Notes under the pieces: model-generated
What the model saw: only the letters and a program-made list of their open reading frames with translations
Told to the model about the DNA's origin: nothing
Databases searched by the model: none
Made by a program: the position numbers and the translations under genes
Part shown: positions 39,479 to 47,176 of the stretch, piece after piece
Numbering within the stretch: the stretch's first letter is position 1
Layout of the letters: each line of letters opens with the position of its first letter
From: a virus
Length of the DNA: 64,000 bases
Virus record (IMG/VR): IMGVR_UViG_3300032315_000608
Location: 1 to 64,000 of that record
Reading direction: 5' to 3' (one strand)

Positions 39479-41080
39479 TTAAGTCTTTAGCGCAATCCGA
39501 TACCTTGTTCCGTTTAGATAAATAATAAGGTCTTGGCCGGCACTTGCACCACCAGAGGTTGTCACAAGATTACCCATTGCATTTCCGCCTGTCGCACCGA
39601 TAACAAGCGACCCATCCACGGCGGGGGAAACCGCCGATTTCCCAAGGACAATGCACAGGTTTCTTCCGCCGCTGTCCACATCCGCGTCTCCACCCAAAAT
39701 CGTGTTTCCTTGGCCGTTTGTGATCGTGTCTCCAGCGGCTTCTCCGATAAGTGTGTTGGAATCACCCGATGTTGCATTAAGCCCTGCGCTTCTTCCGATC
39801 ATGGTGTTGTAGCTACCCGTCAGAACGAACCCCGCCGCGCGACCCATGGCAACATTGTCAATGCCAGCGGACAAACTCCCAAGGGCATTATATCCAACCG
39901 CGGTGTTCGAGATGCCCGTTGAGATTGCGTCCAGACAATTTGCGCCCACCGCTGTATTTTGACCGCCAGATGCACTTACCGCACCCAAAAGCGCATTGTA
40001 TCCAACCGCCGTGTTGTCAGTTGAAACGGCAAAATTCAACAAAGCATTGAAGCCAACCCCTGTATTGTTTGCACCCGTGGTGTTACCTTGAAGTGCGTTT
40101 GCCCCGTTGGCGGTGTTTGCAGATCCTGTGGTGTTTGCACGGAGAGCCTCGCTTCCAACAGCCACGTTGTTTGCAGCGGTTGTGTTTACGAGAAGGGCAT
40201 TTGCTCCGATGGCTGTGTTGTTACCCCCAGTGGTGTTTGCTTCGAGGGCACTTGCACCGGAGGCTGTATTTTGAGCCCCGGTTGTGTTTGAATAAAGGGC
40301 TTGGCGACCAACCGCTGTGTTAGTGTTTCCGGTTGTGTTGAGCGTAAGGGCGTTTGTGCCAAGGGCTGTGTTGCTGGATCCAGTTGTATTTAAGCGGAGG
40401 GTCTGGTAACCGGTGGCTGTGTTGCTGGATCCAGTTGTGTTGCTTTGGAGTGCATTTGCACCGGAGGCTGTGTTGTAGTTTCCAGTCGTGTTGGAAATAA
40501 GGGCGTTTGCTCCCGTGGCTGTGTTAGCGCCCCCAGTTGTGTTTGCTGTAAGCGCACCCGCCCCCACGGCCGTATTGTTACTCGCAGTAGTGTTTGCGCT
40601 GAGGGCGCTTTTTCCCACTGCTGTATTGCTGGCTCCAGTTGTATTTAAGCGGAGGGTCTGGTAACCGGTGGCTGTGTTTTCGTCTCCAGTTGTATTCGAG
40701 GCGAGAGCATTTGTTCCCGCAGCTACATTAAACAAAGTAGCACTTGTCGCGGGGGCTGGTCTAAGCAACCGATAATCGGCAGCCCCAACTTCAAAGTATG
40801 AAGCTTCCAGTACTTTTGACCCGGTTCCAGAATAAACCCATTCACGACCATCAGAAGTTACAACCCAACTACCTTCGTTGATTAACGCTTGTTGCGCAGT
40901 TGTTAAATCAGCGATACCGCCTGAACTTACGATTACGTCATTTGTCTCTTCAAGAACTGTAACCCGCGTATCAAGCGAATCAATTTCGGCCTGAATAGTG
41001 GCTGGAGGAGGAGTGGTGTTAGCCCCGGCTGTTCCGCAATCGCAATCTCGGGCGTAGTTATCGGGATTAGGAAAACTCAT
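39479..41080 (-). CDS. YadA-head-like repeat fibre
   Basis: 533 residues. Residues about 121-340 consist of a 17-residue repeat (NTT-G/A-xx-NTA-x-G-xx-AL-xx) with 13 copies of NTTG/NTTA in exact register; degenerate copies run to about 470. This resembles the left-handed beta-roll head of YadA-type trimeric adhesins. An N-terminal coiled coil lies near residues 28-48, and the C-terminus (GQDLIIYLNGTRYRIALK) is a small cap. No Shine-Dalgarno; TTGACT/CATAAT ends 8 bases before the ATG. Probably a trimeric receptor-binding fibre. Confidence 0.78.
   Translation of the reverse strand: MSFPNPDNYARDCDCGTAGANTTPPPATIQAEIDSLDTRVTVLEETNDVIVSSGGIADLTTAQQALINEGSWVVTSDGREWVYSGTGSKVLEASYFEVGAADYRLLRPAPATSATLFNVAAGTNALASNTTGDENTATGYQTLRLNTTGASNTAVGKSALSANTTASNNTAVGAGALTANTTGGANTATGANALISNTTGNYNTASGANALQSNTTGSSNTATGYQTLRLNTTGSSNTALGTNALTLNTTGNTNTAVGRQALYSNTTGAQNTASGASALEANTTGGNNTAIGANALLVNTTAANNVAVGSEALRANTTGSANTANGANALQGNTTGANNTGVGFNALLNFAVSTDNTAVGYNALLGAVSASGGQNTAVGANCLDAISTGISNTAVGYNALGSLSAGIDNVAMGRAAGFVLTGSYNTMIGRSAGLNATSGDSNTLIGEAAGDTITNGQGNTILGGDADVDSGGRNLCIVLGKSAVSPAVDGSLVIGATGGNAMGNLVTTSGGASAGQDLIIYLNGTRYRIALKT
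40063..40720 (-). repeat. 51-bp tandem coding repeats
   Basis: Thirteen 51-bp units encode the 17-residue fibre repeat. Two units, beginning near 40380 and 40635 and exactly 255 bp (five units) apart, share about 40 identical bases, indicating recent internal duplication. Confidence 0.75.
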
Positions 41081-41087
41081 CGCAGTG

Positions 41088-41115
41088 ATTATGCCTGTCT
41101 ATAATTATGAGTCAA
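41088..41115 (-). promoter_or_regulatory. Candidate promoter for repeat fibre
   Basis: On the - strand TTGACT (41115-41110), 16-base spacer, CATAAT (41093-41088). Best -10 of the set. Predicted start about 1 base before the ATG at 41080. Confidence 0.48.
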
Positions 41116-41122
41116 GCAATCC

Positions 41123-41518
41123 CTACTTGAGAACGTTCCAATTATCCCGCCACTTGCAGTTAGGTTCAAGATAGATGGATTTGGTGCGGGGGAGCTTTTC
41201 TCTTGGTATGACAAATAAAGCATCCAAAGTTGTATTTAGAAATATAAAAACGTCGCAATCTCCCTTGGTGTATAGCCTTTTCTGCATATGCCCAAAACCG
41301 GGACCGCGGATAGCAAAAAACTTTAACTTTCTCCTGCGACAATCTTCACCCCCACCAATGGTGGTTTTAACTTGGACGCGTACCATCTTACCCTTCCAAT
41401 CGGTAACCAAGTCGTATCCATCGTCATAGATGGGCAGGCTTACGAGAAAGCCTTGCTCCATCAATCTGGTGGAAACCTTTTGTACGCCTATTGCTCCTAA
41501 TCTAATGTTGTTGCTCAT
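41123..41518 (-). CDS. PD-(D/E)XK nuclease-like protein
   Basis: 131 residues. GAIGVQKVSTRLMEQGFLVS, then DDGYDLVTDWKGKMVRVQVKTT, is the D-x(n)-QxK core of PD-(D/E)XK enzymes (Asp of GYDLV, Gln-Val-Lys). It resembles the intron-associated or standalone group. It may cut DNA during recombination or act as a free-standing mobile nuclease between the lysis and fibre genes. ATGA-coupled to the endolysin. Active-site completeness is by eye. Confidence 0.62.
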   Translation of the reverse strand: MSNNIRLGAIGVQKVSTRLMEQGFLVSLPIYDDGYDLVTDWKGKMVRVQVKTTIGGGEDCRRRKLKFFAIRGPGFGHMQKRLYTKGDCDVFIFLNTTLDALFVIPREKLPRTKSIYLEPNCKWRDNWNVLK

Positions 41519-42057
41519 AACCAGCTCCTTGCGAGTATTGTACCAAGGGGTCGACGCTTGCGATAGACCCCGTCCCCATCTCTACTACCATCGTCGTTTG
41601 TATTACCCTCTATCGTTACAGCCCATTTTCCTTCGACTTTTTCGATGATACCCGTGTGAGCCACGCGTTTAAGACTTTGAAAATAAATCCCAAAGGCATC
41701 GGCTCGATCTGGCTTCTTTCCGCGACCTCTGTCCCATGTAGGACTTTTAACGAAATCTGGGCTCCAAGCAGATCTCGGGAACGGGTTCTCTTTCTTGCCG
41801 AACGCTTCATCTCCTATGTATACCACCCAAGCTGCGCACCAGGGAGCCCTTGTTCCTTCTAGCCCCACTGAGGCTAGGATCTTGTCCACCAAGGGCCCGG
41901 AGTTTCTGCCGACTTCTCGCCAGCCAATGGTTCCCCGAGCCACTTCAATAAGTCGCGATAGTCTTTCTCCTCGCGTCGGTACGATTCCTTCAGCAATTGC
42001 TTCTCGGGTACCCAGCAAAGATATAAACGCCAGAGCCAACGCATAAATTATCCGCAT
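41515..42057 (-). CDS. Endolysin, CHAP-type, with N-terminal signal segment
   Basis: 180 residues. An N-terminal hydrophobic segment (IIYALALAFISLLGTREAIA) suggests Sec export or a signal anchor. The catalytic domain has Cys74 (APWCAAW), His134 (RVAHTGIIE) and Asn152 (IEGNTN), the Cys-His-Asn set of CHAP amidase/endopeptidases that cut peptidoglycan stem peptides. It overlaps the holin candidate by 10 bases. If the segment is a signal anchor, release would need membrane depolarisation. Confidence 0.78.
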   Translation of the reverse strand: MRIIYALALAFISLLGTREAIAEGIVPTRGERLSRLIEVARGTIGWREVGRNSGPLVDKILASVGLEGTRAPWCAAWVVYIGDEAFGKKENPFPRSAWSPDFVKSPTWDRGRGKKPDRADAFGIYFQSLKRVAHTGIIEKVEGKWAVTIEGNTNDDGSRDGDGVYRKRRPLGTILARSWL

Positions 42058-42389
42058 AACAGGGCGAAAGATATGACGAGCCCTAAGAACACGGCGACCA
42101 AGATAGTCGCTCGTGTCTGCCCATCCAACTCCTGCCAGTCGTCCTCCAAAGCATTGTTGTCCATATATCGATCCAAAAACTTAAACTCAATATTGATTAT
42201 TAGCCAGGCTAATGTCACCGCAAAGAGTAGCTTAACACCCGCAAATAGGACGACATGAAGGGCTCCGAGGTCAACAACACCGGCTCCGGGGTCAAGGACT
42301 CTAAGGATCGGGCCTAGGGCCAAGAATAGGGTAAGTCCGCACAGCAGAGCGCCCAAACCCTGGACGTTATCCTTTAGCCACTTTTTCAC
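42048..42389 (-). CDS. Holin candidate, three membrane spans
   Basis: 113 residues with three hydrophobic segments: GALLCGLTLFLALGPIL, VVLFAGVKLLFAVTLAWLII and ATILVAVFLGLVISFALLCG. Short, membrane-embedded, between spanin and endolysin genes, which is the context of holins. The charged loop (EFKFLDRYMDNNALEDDWQE) lies between spans 2 and 3. Given a possibly signal-anchored endolysin it may be a pinholin. Confidence 0.62.
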   Translation of the reverse strand: MKKWLKDNVQGLGALLCGLTLFLALGPILRVLDPGAGVVDLGALHVVLFAGVKLLFAVTLAWLIINIEFKFLDRYMDNNALEDDWQELDGQTRATILVAVFLGLVISFALLCG

Positions 42390-42779
42390 TTAAAAGAGTT
42401 TAAGAAAGGGAAAGAAATTACGCAAGGCCAAAAATGCGGGTAAAAGAAGCATCCCGCCGATACCAATTAAACGCCACTTCCATAGCATCCCAACGGCTTT
42501 GCTGTACTTGGCCTCAAGATACTCGAGCCTTTCAGCCATCTCAGAACGTTCTTTGAAGTTCTTATCGACCTGAGATTGAAGCTTTAGGATCTGGTCTTTG
42601 GTGTTATCCAGCTCGTCGGCTACGGGTTTGCAAGCTGGGATTGAACGGGCAATGGCTTGAGCCTTTAAAACTGAATCAGTCGTGGCCTGAAGGGTTAGAG
42701 AACCTGAGGAAGTCGTGCGTGTCGTGGATGCGCAAGAAGAAAGAATTATACAAAATAAAAATAAAGTAATAAATTTCAT
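42390..42779 (-). CDS. Unimolecular spanin candidate
   Basis: 129 residues with a lipoprotein signal (FLFCIILSSC, Cys16 lipobox), a charged coiled coil (residues 55-95, KDQILKLQSQVDKNFKERSE) and a C-terminal membrane span (IGIGGMLLLPAFLALRNFF). Lipid anchor at one end plus transmembrane helix at the other is the u-spanin architecture of T1-like phages, which fuses inner and outer membranes at lysis. It sits directly before the holin and endolysin genes. It implies a Gram-negative-type envelope. Confidence 0.72.
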   Translation of the reverse strand: MKFITLFLFCIILSSCASTTRTTSSGSLTLQATTDSVLKAQAIARSIPACKPVADELDNTKDQILKLQSQVDKNFKERSEMAERLEYLEAKYSKAVGMLWKWRLIGIGGMLLLPAFLALRNFFPFLKLF

Positions 42780-42792
42780 ATAAAGTTAAAAT

Positions 42793-42816
42793 CCTGGTGG
42801 GTTTTACCCCACCAGG
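42793..42816 (-). terminator. Rho-independent terminator after the AT-rich gene
   Basis: Nine-base-pair stem (42793-42801 with 42808-42816), loop of 6. On the - strand it is followed by ATTTTAACTTT. It separates the 42853-43659 gene from the lysis cassette. Confidence 0.68.
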
Positions 42817-42852
42817 AAATAACGCTTTAGCTTATTCTTTTTCATAAAAGGA

Positions 42853-43659
42853 CTATAATGAAAGCGCATTTACCATTAATTGAATTTTATTTCTAAGATT
42901 TGGGTCCCCTTTTGAAGTCATAAAATGACTATAATGTTTTTCTTCTGCCTCTTGATCATTTGGCCATCCATTTGGAAATAATGATTCAACTTTTTTGTTA
43001 TAATATTTAGAAAATACTGCAAGATAATATTGCTCTGCTATGCAAGCCTTCATCCACCAACTTTTATCAAATGAAAATCCTCTATAATTTAACCAAAAGT
43101 CTTTGTTCTTTGGATCTAGTATTAGTTCTAGAGCAGAGTCGCTATAATTATATAGAAATTCAAGATCATTCCCGCCAATGATTCCAACATTAATAGCATC
43201 AGCCAGATTATGATCATGGTCGTCGTCAACTTTTCCTGCAATATGTAGATTTGGACAATTAGCTTTCAATTTCTCTATCTCATACCAATGATATGTTCCG
43301 TCTTCTTTGTTTTGAGCAAATACATCTGCTTTTTTAAGTCTATCCTCAAGGCCTTTCCACAAAATAACATCATAATCTACATGCACAAATGGGTCGCCTT
43401 TTTTTGCTATTAATTTATAAGCAAGCAACTTACTAATACTCCAAGTTTCGCTATATTCTTTTGGAAGATCATTAAATTCCTTTGCTACTGATGAGAAATT
43501 GATATCTTTAAAATAAGGTAAGCTAGTATCGTCTGTTATAAAGTGTACTTCACCAAAGTTTTGTTTTAAGAAATAAGCGCACACTTTATGCATATTTACT
43601 GTAAACTGATCTGGAGTTTTAGCTTTACCGCCAGACCAATAGCTCATGTAGGGCTTCAT
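42853..43659 (-). CDS. Glycosyltransferase-like protein in AT-rich insert
   Basis: 268 residues. HVDYDVILWKGL near residue 95 is a DxD-type motif in a GT-A-like context. KVCAYFLKQNFGEVHFITDD, LAYKLIAKKGDPFVHVDYD and NVGIIGGNDLEFL resemble capsule or LPS-type transferases. Base composition is visibly more AT-rich than both neighbours, there is no Shine-Dalgarno, and a terminator follows. I infer recent acquisition, perhaps to change the host surface. Donor and acceptor unknown. Confidence 0.62.
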   Translation of the reverse strand: MKPYMSYWSGGKAKTPDQFTVNMHKVCAYFLKQNFGEVHFITDDTSLPYFKDINFSSVAKEFNDLPKEYSETWSISKLLAYKLIAKKGDPFVHVDYDVILWKGLEDRLKKADVFAQNKEDGTYHWYEIEKLKANCPNLHIAGKVDDDHDHNLADAINVGIIGGNDLEFLYNYSDSALELILDPKNKDFWLNYRGFSFDKSWWMKACIAEQYYLAVFSKYYNKKVESLFPNGWPNDQEAEEKHYSHFMTSKGDPNLRNKIQLMVNALSL

Positions 43660-43690
43660 GTATATGTTATATTGATATTTGCAGTATTGG

Positions 43691-44344
43691 TTATGTTACA
43701 ACCGACCCGTTTTGATAGGTTTGATTATTCCAGTTCCCATTCCCAGCCGAATTCAAAGTTGTTTTAACATTATTTATCCAATAAGAATTGTTATAGAAAC
43801 CATTTGCTGTACCTAGAATGGGAATCCATTCTTGTACATTGGTTGTGGATGGAACTATAGTGACTTGAAACCCTTGGGCGGTAAATCCTGTTATTGGTAT
43901 ATTGTATTCCGTAAAATTAATCCGTGTATTAGAAAAGAAAGACACATACGGATCTGGACCAAACGGATTATTAAGCCTTGCAGGATGGGCTAGTTCAATC
44001 TTAATACCTTGGATGCCGACTATCAATGTTCCCAGGGGCGAATTATCGTTTTTAATGGCTCTATATAACTGAAATGAACTATAATTATTACTGGCGGGAG
44101 GATTCGCACCATTATTTGTTTCTGTCCAATTTCTAAAGGTTTCTTCTTCGTTTGAATAACCCATATTCCAGTCGCTAATAGTAAATGACCTAGGCCCAAA
44201 TAATGGTCCAGATAAGTATCGCAAGAATTGATCTACAAGACTTATACCGATACCACCCCCAGAATCGCTCCCATAGCCGCTTCCATAGCCGCTTCCAGAA
44301 ATCCGAATCTGATTCGCTATCGATAAACCAAGGCCTAGCTTCAT
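43691..44344 (-). CDS. Hypothetical virion-type protein, 217 aa
   Basis: Starts MKLGLGLSIANQIRISGSGY with a Gly/Ser/Tyr-rich linker, then a beta-rich body with many Asn and aromatic residues. Coupled by ATGA to the 18-codon leader frame upstream, which has a similar start (GLGLSL). The region is AT-richer than the capsid genes. Virion surface role inferred. Confidence 0.58.
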   Translation of the reverse strand: MKLGLGLSIANQIRISGSGYGSGYGSDSGGGIGISLVDQFLRYLSGPLFGPRSFTISDWNMGYSNEEETFRNWTETNNGANPPASNNYSSFQLYRAIKNDNSPLGTLIVGIQGIKIELAHPARLNNPFGPDPYVSFFSNTRINFTEYNIPITGFTAQGFQVTIVPSTTNVQEWIPILGTANGFYNNSYWINNVKTTLNSAGNGNWNNQTYQNGSVVT

Positions 44345-44397
44345 TTATTTAGACGCTTAGTCAGCGATAACGATAAGCCTAAGCCGATTTTCGGCAT
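44341..44397 (-). CDS. Micro-ORF, 18 aa, leader of 43691-44344
   Basis: Reads MPKIGLGLSLSLTKRLNK; its stop overlaps the next start (ATGA). AGGA lies 10 bases upstream. The GLGLSL core repeats in the next protein's first residues. It could be a coupling leader or the stub of a duplicated gene. Confidence 0.38.
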   Translation of the reverse strand: MPKIGLGLSLSLTKRLNK

Positions 44398-44403
44398 GGC
44401 AGT

Positions 44404-44697
44404 TTATCCTGCCTTGTAGGCGATTACTTTTCCAGAGGTTAGATCGTAGCTAGTAAACGGCCCGTAGATAATAGTCCCAGCAGGAAGAGTTACACCAACT
44501 AGATTGCCAACTGTAGAATTTAAAGCAGTCAAAGCTGAAAAAACAGTATCGGCAATAATTTGAATAGCTGCAAAATTACCATTAACTAAAGTCGTGTCAT
44601 CTGTATAAATAAACCCACGCTGGCCGAGGGACACAAGCGCGGCATCAGTTTCTTGAGTTACAGAGGGAGCGAGATTTTCGTCAAAAAAAGTTGGCAT
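44404..44697 (-). CDS. Hypothetical protein, 97 aa
   Basis: Starts MPTFFDENLAPSVTQETDAA. Beta-rich and short of charged residues; the C-terminus (GPFTSYDLTSGKVIAYKAG) looks like a small decoration or fibre-attachment domain. AGGAGAACCAT precedes the ATG, and TTGACA/ACAATA lies upstream. Confidence 0.62.
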   Translation of the reverse strand: MPTFFDENLAPSVTQETDAALVSLGQRGFIYTDDTTLVNGNFAAIQIIADTVFSALTALNSTVGNLVGVTLPAGTIIYGPFTSYDLTSGKVIAYKAG

Positions 44698-44707
44698 ATG
44701 GTTCTCC

Positions 44708-44736
44708 TATTGTGGGGTCTTATTTTTAATTGTCAA
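44708..44736 (-). promoter_or_regulatory. Candidate promoter for 44404-44697 gene
   Basis: On the - strand TTGACA (44736-44731), 17-base spacer, ACAATA (44713-44708). Initiation near 44701 would exclude the Shine-Dalgarno at about 44710-44706 from the message, so either the promoter or that site is not used. Confidence 0.33.
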
Positions 44737-44948
44737 CTATGTTTGCCAAAAATCTTTGACCAAAAGAATTCAGCAAATGTAGAAATCATAAATGTCATAA
44801 CCGCTACGACTCCATACCCCATGTGAATATGTTTCTCAACCTTGCCGATTCGTTGGTCGTGTTTGTCTCGGTCTTCAAGCAGAGAATCAAGTTTCTCGTC
44901 CATGCGGGCGGTACGCTCAAGAAGGGTAATTAGATGGTCATTTTCCAT
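44733..44948 (-). CDS. Hemolysin XhlA-like membrane protein
   Basis: 71 residues: an amphipathic, charged N-terminal helix (RTARMDEKLDSLLEDRDKHD) then one membrane span near the C-terminus (MGYGVVAVMTFMISTFAEFF). This is the layout of XhlA-type phage proteins that act with a holin. It lies among head genes, away from the main lysis cassette. Overlaps the upstream gene by 16 bases. Confidence 0.58.
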   Translation of the reverse strand: MENDHLITLLERTARMDEKLDSLLEDRDKHDQRIGKVEKHIHMGYGVVAVMTFMISTFAEFFWSKIFGKHS

Positions 44949-45201
44949 GGCTAAATATCCTATCCAGGGTGGGGTATAACCGTGATTTCATCTTATTGGC
45001 AGTATAGCTCTCAACACCCAGCAAAGGCAAGAATAGTTCGAAGCATAGTTCAAACGATTCCCGCTCATAACAGGCTTTTGGCCTGGCGGGTTTCTTACCG
45101 GCGTCAAGATCCTGGAGATCGTTCCAGGCTTGCTTGACAACCGCCAAGATGAGCTTATCCACGGCTTTACGCCATTTCGTTCGACGACATTCCTTGTTCA
45201 A
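44938..45201 (-). CDS. Hypothetical protein, 87 aa
   Basis: Helical, basic protein (KWRKAVDKLILAVVKQAWND) with three cysteines. Overlaps the upstream gene by 35 bases and the downstream one by 11, so it belongs to the same message. Function unknown. Confidence 0.6.
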   Translation of the reverse strand: MNKECRRTKWRKAVDKLILAVVKQAWNDLQDLDAGKKPARPKACYERESFELCFELFLPLLGVESYTANKMKSRLYPTLDRIFSHGK

Positions 45202-45415
45202 CGGCTTGAACCATTCCCATATCTTCTTCGGGCATTTCGGCTTCAGCTTCCTCTTCGACTTCTTTGCCGGGGGAAACTGCTACACCTTCAACTGCGGAGA
45301 GATACATGGTAGGTCCTTTAAAATAGCCGCTGGCCATGAAGTCGAATGTATCGCCTTCAGCAACACCTTCTGGAGGTGTAAAGCCTTTGGGTACGGGAAA
45401 TGAGATATTGTCCAT
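45167..45415 (-). CDS. Hypothetical acidic protein, 82 aa
   Basis: Beta-like N-terminal half (GDTFDFMASGYFKGPTMYLS) and a strongly acidic Glu/Met-rich tail (KEVEEEAEAEMPEEDMGMVQ). It follows a GC-rich hairpin. Position after the capsid genes fits a head-associated protein. Function unknown. Confidence 0.6.
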   Translation of the reverse strand: MDNISFPVPKGFTPPEGVAEGDTFDFMASGYFKGPTMYLSAVEGVAVSPGKEVEEEAEAEMPEEDMGMVQAVEQGMSSNEMA

Positions 45416-45444
45416 AAGAGTTGTCTTTCTTGAAAGAGTATGAT

Positions 45445-45469
45445 CCCCCGGGGGATAGAACCCCGGGGG
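45445..45469 (-). other. Perfect 9-bp GC hairpin between head genes
   Basis: CCCCCGGGG (45445-45453) pairs with CCCCGGGGG (45461-45469), loop of 7. No U-tract follows on either strand, so it is probably an attenuating or mRNA-stabilising structure downstream of the capsid genes. Confidence 0.6.
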
Positions 45470-45481
45470 ACCAATTAGTTA

Positions 45482-45730
45482 TTAGTTCTGAGCGTTGACG
45501 TTATTGATCAGAGTGATCAATTCGTTCACCTTGGAAGCAAGCGACTTGAAATTGTTATTCAAAGTCGTTTGATTGAAGGATGCGCCAACGTCGCCAATTG
45601 TGTCGCTCGCAGTGCCGGTAGCGGCAGTCAGAGCCACAGTGTTCGTCCAGGTCCCACCATTGGAGAGGACGTTACGAACCTGCGCGGCTAGGACATTGTC
45701 CTGCGTGCGAACTTGAAGGGGGAAGCTCAT
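45482..45730 (-). CDS. Small head-associated protein candidate, 82 aa
   Basis: Directly after the capsid gene, with AAAGGAGAACTCTAA before the ATG. Low-charge, Asn/Thr-rich, with a C-terminal helix (NNFKSLASKVNELITLINNV) that could form a coiled coil. A strong ribosome site next to the capsid gene suggests an abundant product such as a decoration or head-fibre protein. Not proven by sequence. Confidence 0.62.
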   Translation of the reverse strand: MSFPLQVRTQDNVLAAQVRNVLSNGGTWTNTVALTAATGTASDTIGDVGASFNQTTLNNNFKSLASKVNELITLINNVNAQN

Positions 45731-45751
45731 TTAGAGTTCTCCTTTCTTTAA

Positions 45752-47176
45752 TTAGCTAACGTAGTCAAGGCTAATGGCAGGCCGTGTGTGCAGGATGACG
45801 TAGCCATACTGCGGGAACACGGGCCGAGCACCACTGGCCATCACCCCGCGGAAATATCCGACATTTCCGTCCGGGTTGAATGCCCGATCAAGGATGTTGA
45901 CCCACTTGAACTCACCGCGGTAATTCTGAGCGTTGAAGCCCATCTTGTTACCAACGGCAATCGGGCTAGGAACCACGGAACGCATAACATCTTGATGGAA
46001 GATGTAGCTGATTTCGTAGCTAGCCGTCTCGTAGGCGGGGTTAATATTGTAAGCATATCCTTTGGTCGTGTTAGGAACCGTTTCCCTGCGGAAGGGGAAC
46101 ACGCGGATGAGCTTATCGTTAGTCGTATTGAACACGTTGAAGCGTGGGGGATACGGGTCGATGGAGTGGTAGAAACCACCGTAAGAACGCTCAATGCCGA
46201 GAGGCGTGAGCAATTCATTCGGTTTGGCATACCGGAAGTCCTGGCGAATGTCGGCATTCAACCGGATCAGGTTTTCGCTGGTTTCAGCACCGCAGATAAG
46301 CATGAACACCGGAGCTCCGTTTTCACGGCCCATAGCATGCGTACCCGCGCCGTCGCGGATCAACTTCATGTACAACCGTTTCAGGATACCTTGTGTCAGC
46401 TGGCTCTGGGGCAGAGCGTTAGCAGCAAAGTCAGTGGAATTACAAGTTCCGCTACCAGTGGTAACGGCATTGTAAACACCAACCAAGTCAGTCACGCTGA
46501 TGCTGTAAGCATTCGACCCAGTCGAGTTGACAGGGAGAATACCAATGGTGGAGGCGCTGGGGATAACAAGGTTACCTTCAGCTGCGACCTGCTCGGTGAA
46601 GAGCTGGCGATAGCGATCCTGCCAAACCAAGGAGGTCGAATCAGTGAGGACATCCATGATGTTGGAGAGCTGTTCTTTGCGTTTAACGGCAAAGCGCAAA
46701 TCTTCCAGGGCGATATCGGGGGAATCAACCGAGGCCCACTTCAAGCTGTACTGACGGAGCTTTTGTCCGAAAGTAACGCCAGTGAGGGGGATGGGGAGTG
46801 CGTTTCCAGCCGTCGACGAGGGTGAGCTCGAGGACACGGGTGGTTGGCTTCCACCCGAGATGGTCTGGGTGTAAGCATTGAACCCGGTGTAGGTCTGGTC
46901 AATCGGATTCGATCCGAGGTTACGCCAACCGTATCCCGCGTCTCCGGTGATATCACCAGCGGTATAACCGTTGGCGGTAGAGGCAGCGATGCTGCTGGAG
47001 GGGTAGAAACGTTCGAACGTGACCGAACTGATCACATCGCCCATCTCCTCGGGGAATTGTTCCTGTTTAGTGAGTTTGAGCCAGGCAGAAGTATCAACGG
47101 TCCGGCGAAAAATCTCCGGTCCGATACGCCCAGCTTCTTTAACGAGCAACTGCTCGATAGAGTAAGTAGTAGCCAT
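45752..47176 (-). CDS. Major capsid protein
   Basis: 474 residues, in the canonical position after portal and scaffold. The N-terminal segment (SIEQLLVKEAGRIGPEIFRR), mixed alpha/beta body and long E-loop-like Gly/Ser region (residues 60-130) suit an HK97-fold shell protein. No other gene here has a comparable combination of size and position. It is preceded by a 270-base leader with its own promoter candidate, which fits high expression. Confidence 0.82.
   Translation of the reverse strand: MATTYSIEQLLVKEAGRIGPEIFRRTVDTSAWLKLTKQEQFPEEMGDVISSVTFERFYPSSSIAASTANGYTAGDITGDAGYGWRNLGSNPIDQTYTGFNAYTQTISGGSQPPVSSSSPSSTAGNALPIPLTGVTFGQKLRQYSLKWASVDSPDIALEDLRFAVKRKEQLSNIMDVLTDSTSLVWQDRYRQLFTEQVAAEGNLVIPSASTIGILPVNSTGSNAYSISVTDLVGVYNAVTTGSGTCNSTDFAANALPQSQLTQGILKRLYMKLIRDGAGTHAMGRENGAPVFMLICGAETSENLIRLNADIRQDFRYAKPNELLTPLGIERSYGGFYHSIDPYPPRFNVFNTTNDKLIRVFPFRRETVPNTTKGYAYNINPAYETASYEISYIFHQDVMRSVVPSPIAVGNKMGFNAQNYRGEFKWVNILDRAFNPDGNVGYFRGVMASGARPVFPQYGYVILHTRPAISLDYVS

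Noticed and set aside
40063-40720. CRISPR-like appearance of 51-bp repeats
   Set aside because: The repeats are coding, contiguous without spacers and translate to a known type of fibre repeat.
45788-46825. Long + strand open frame opposite the major capsid gene
   Set aside because: It is a mirror of the well-supported capsid frame, has no Shine-Dalgarno and no recognisable protein features.
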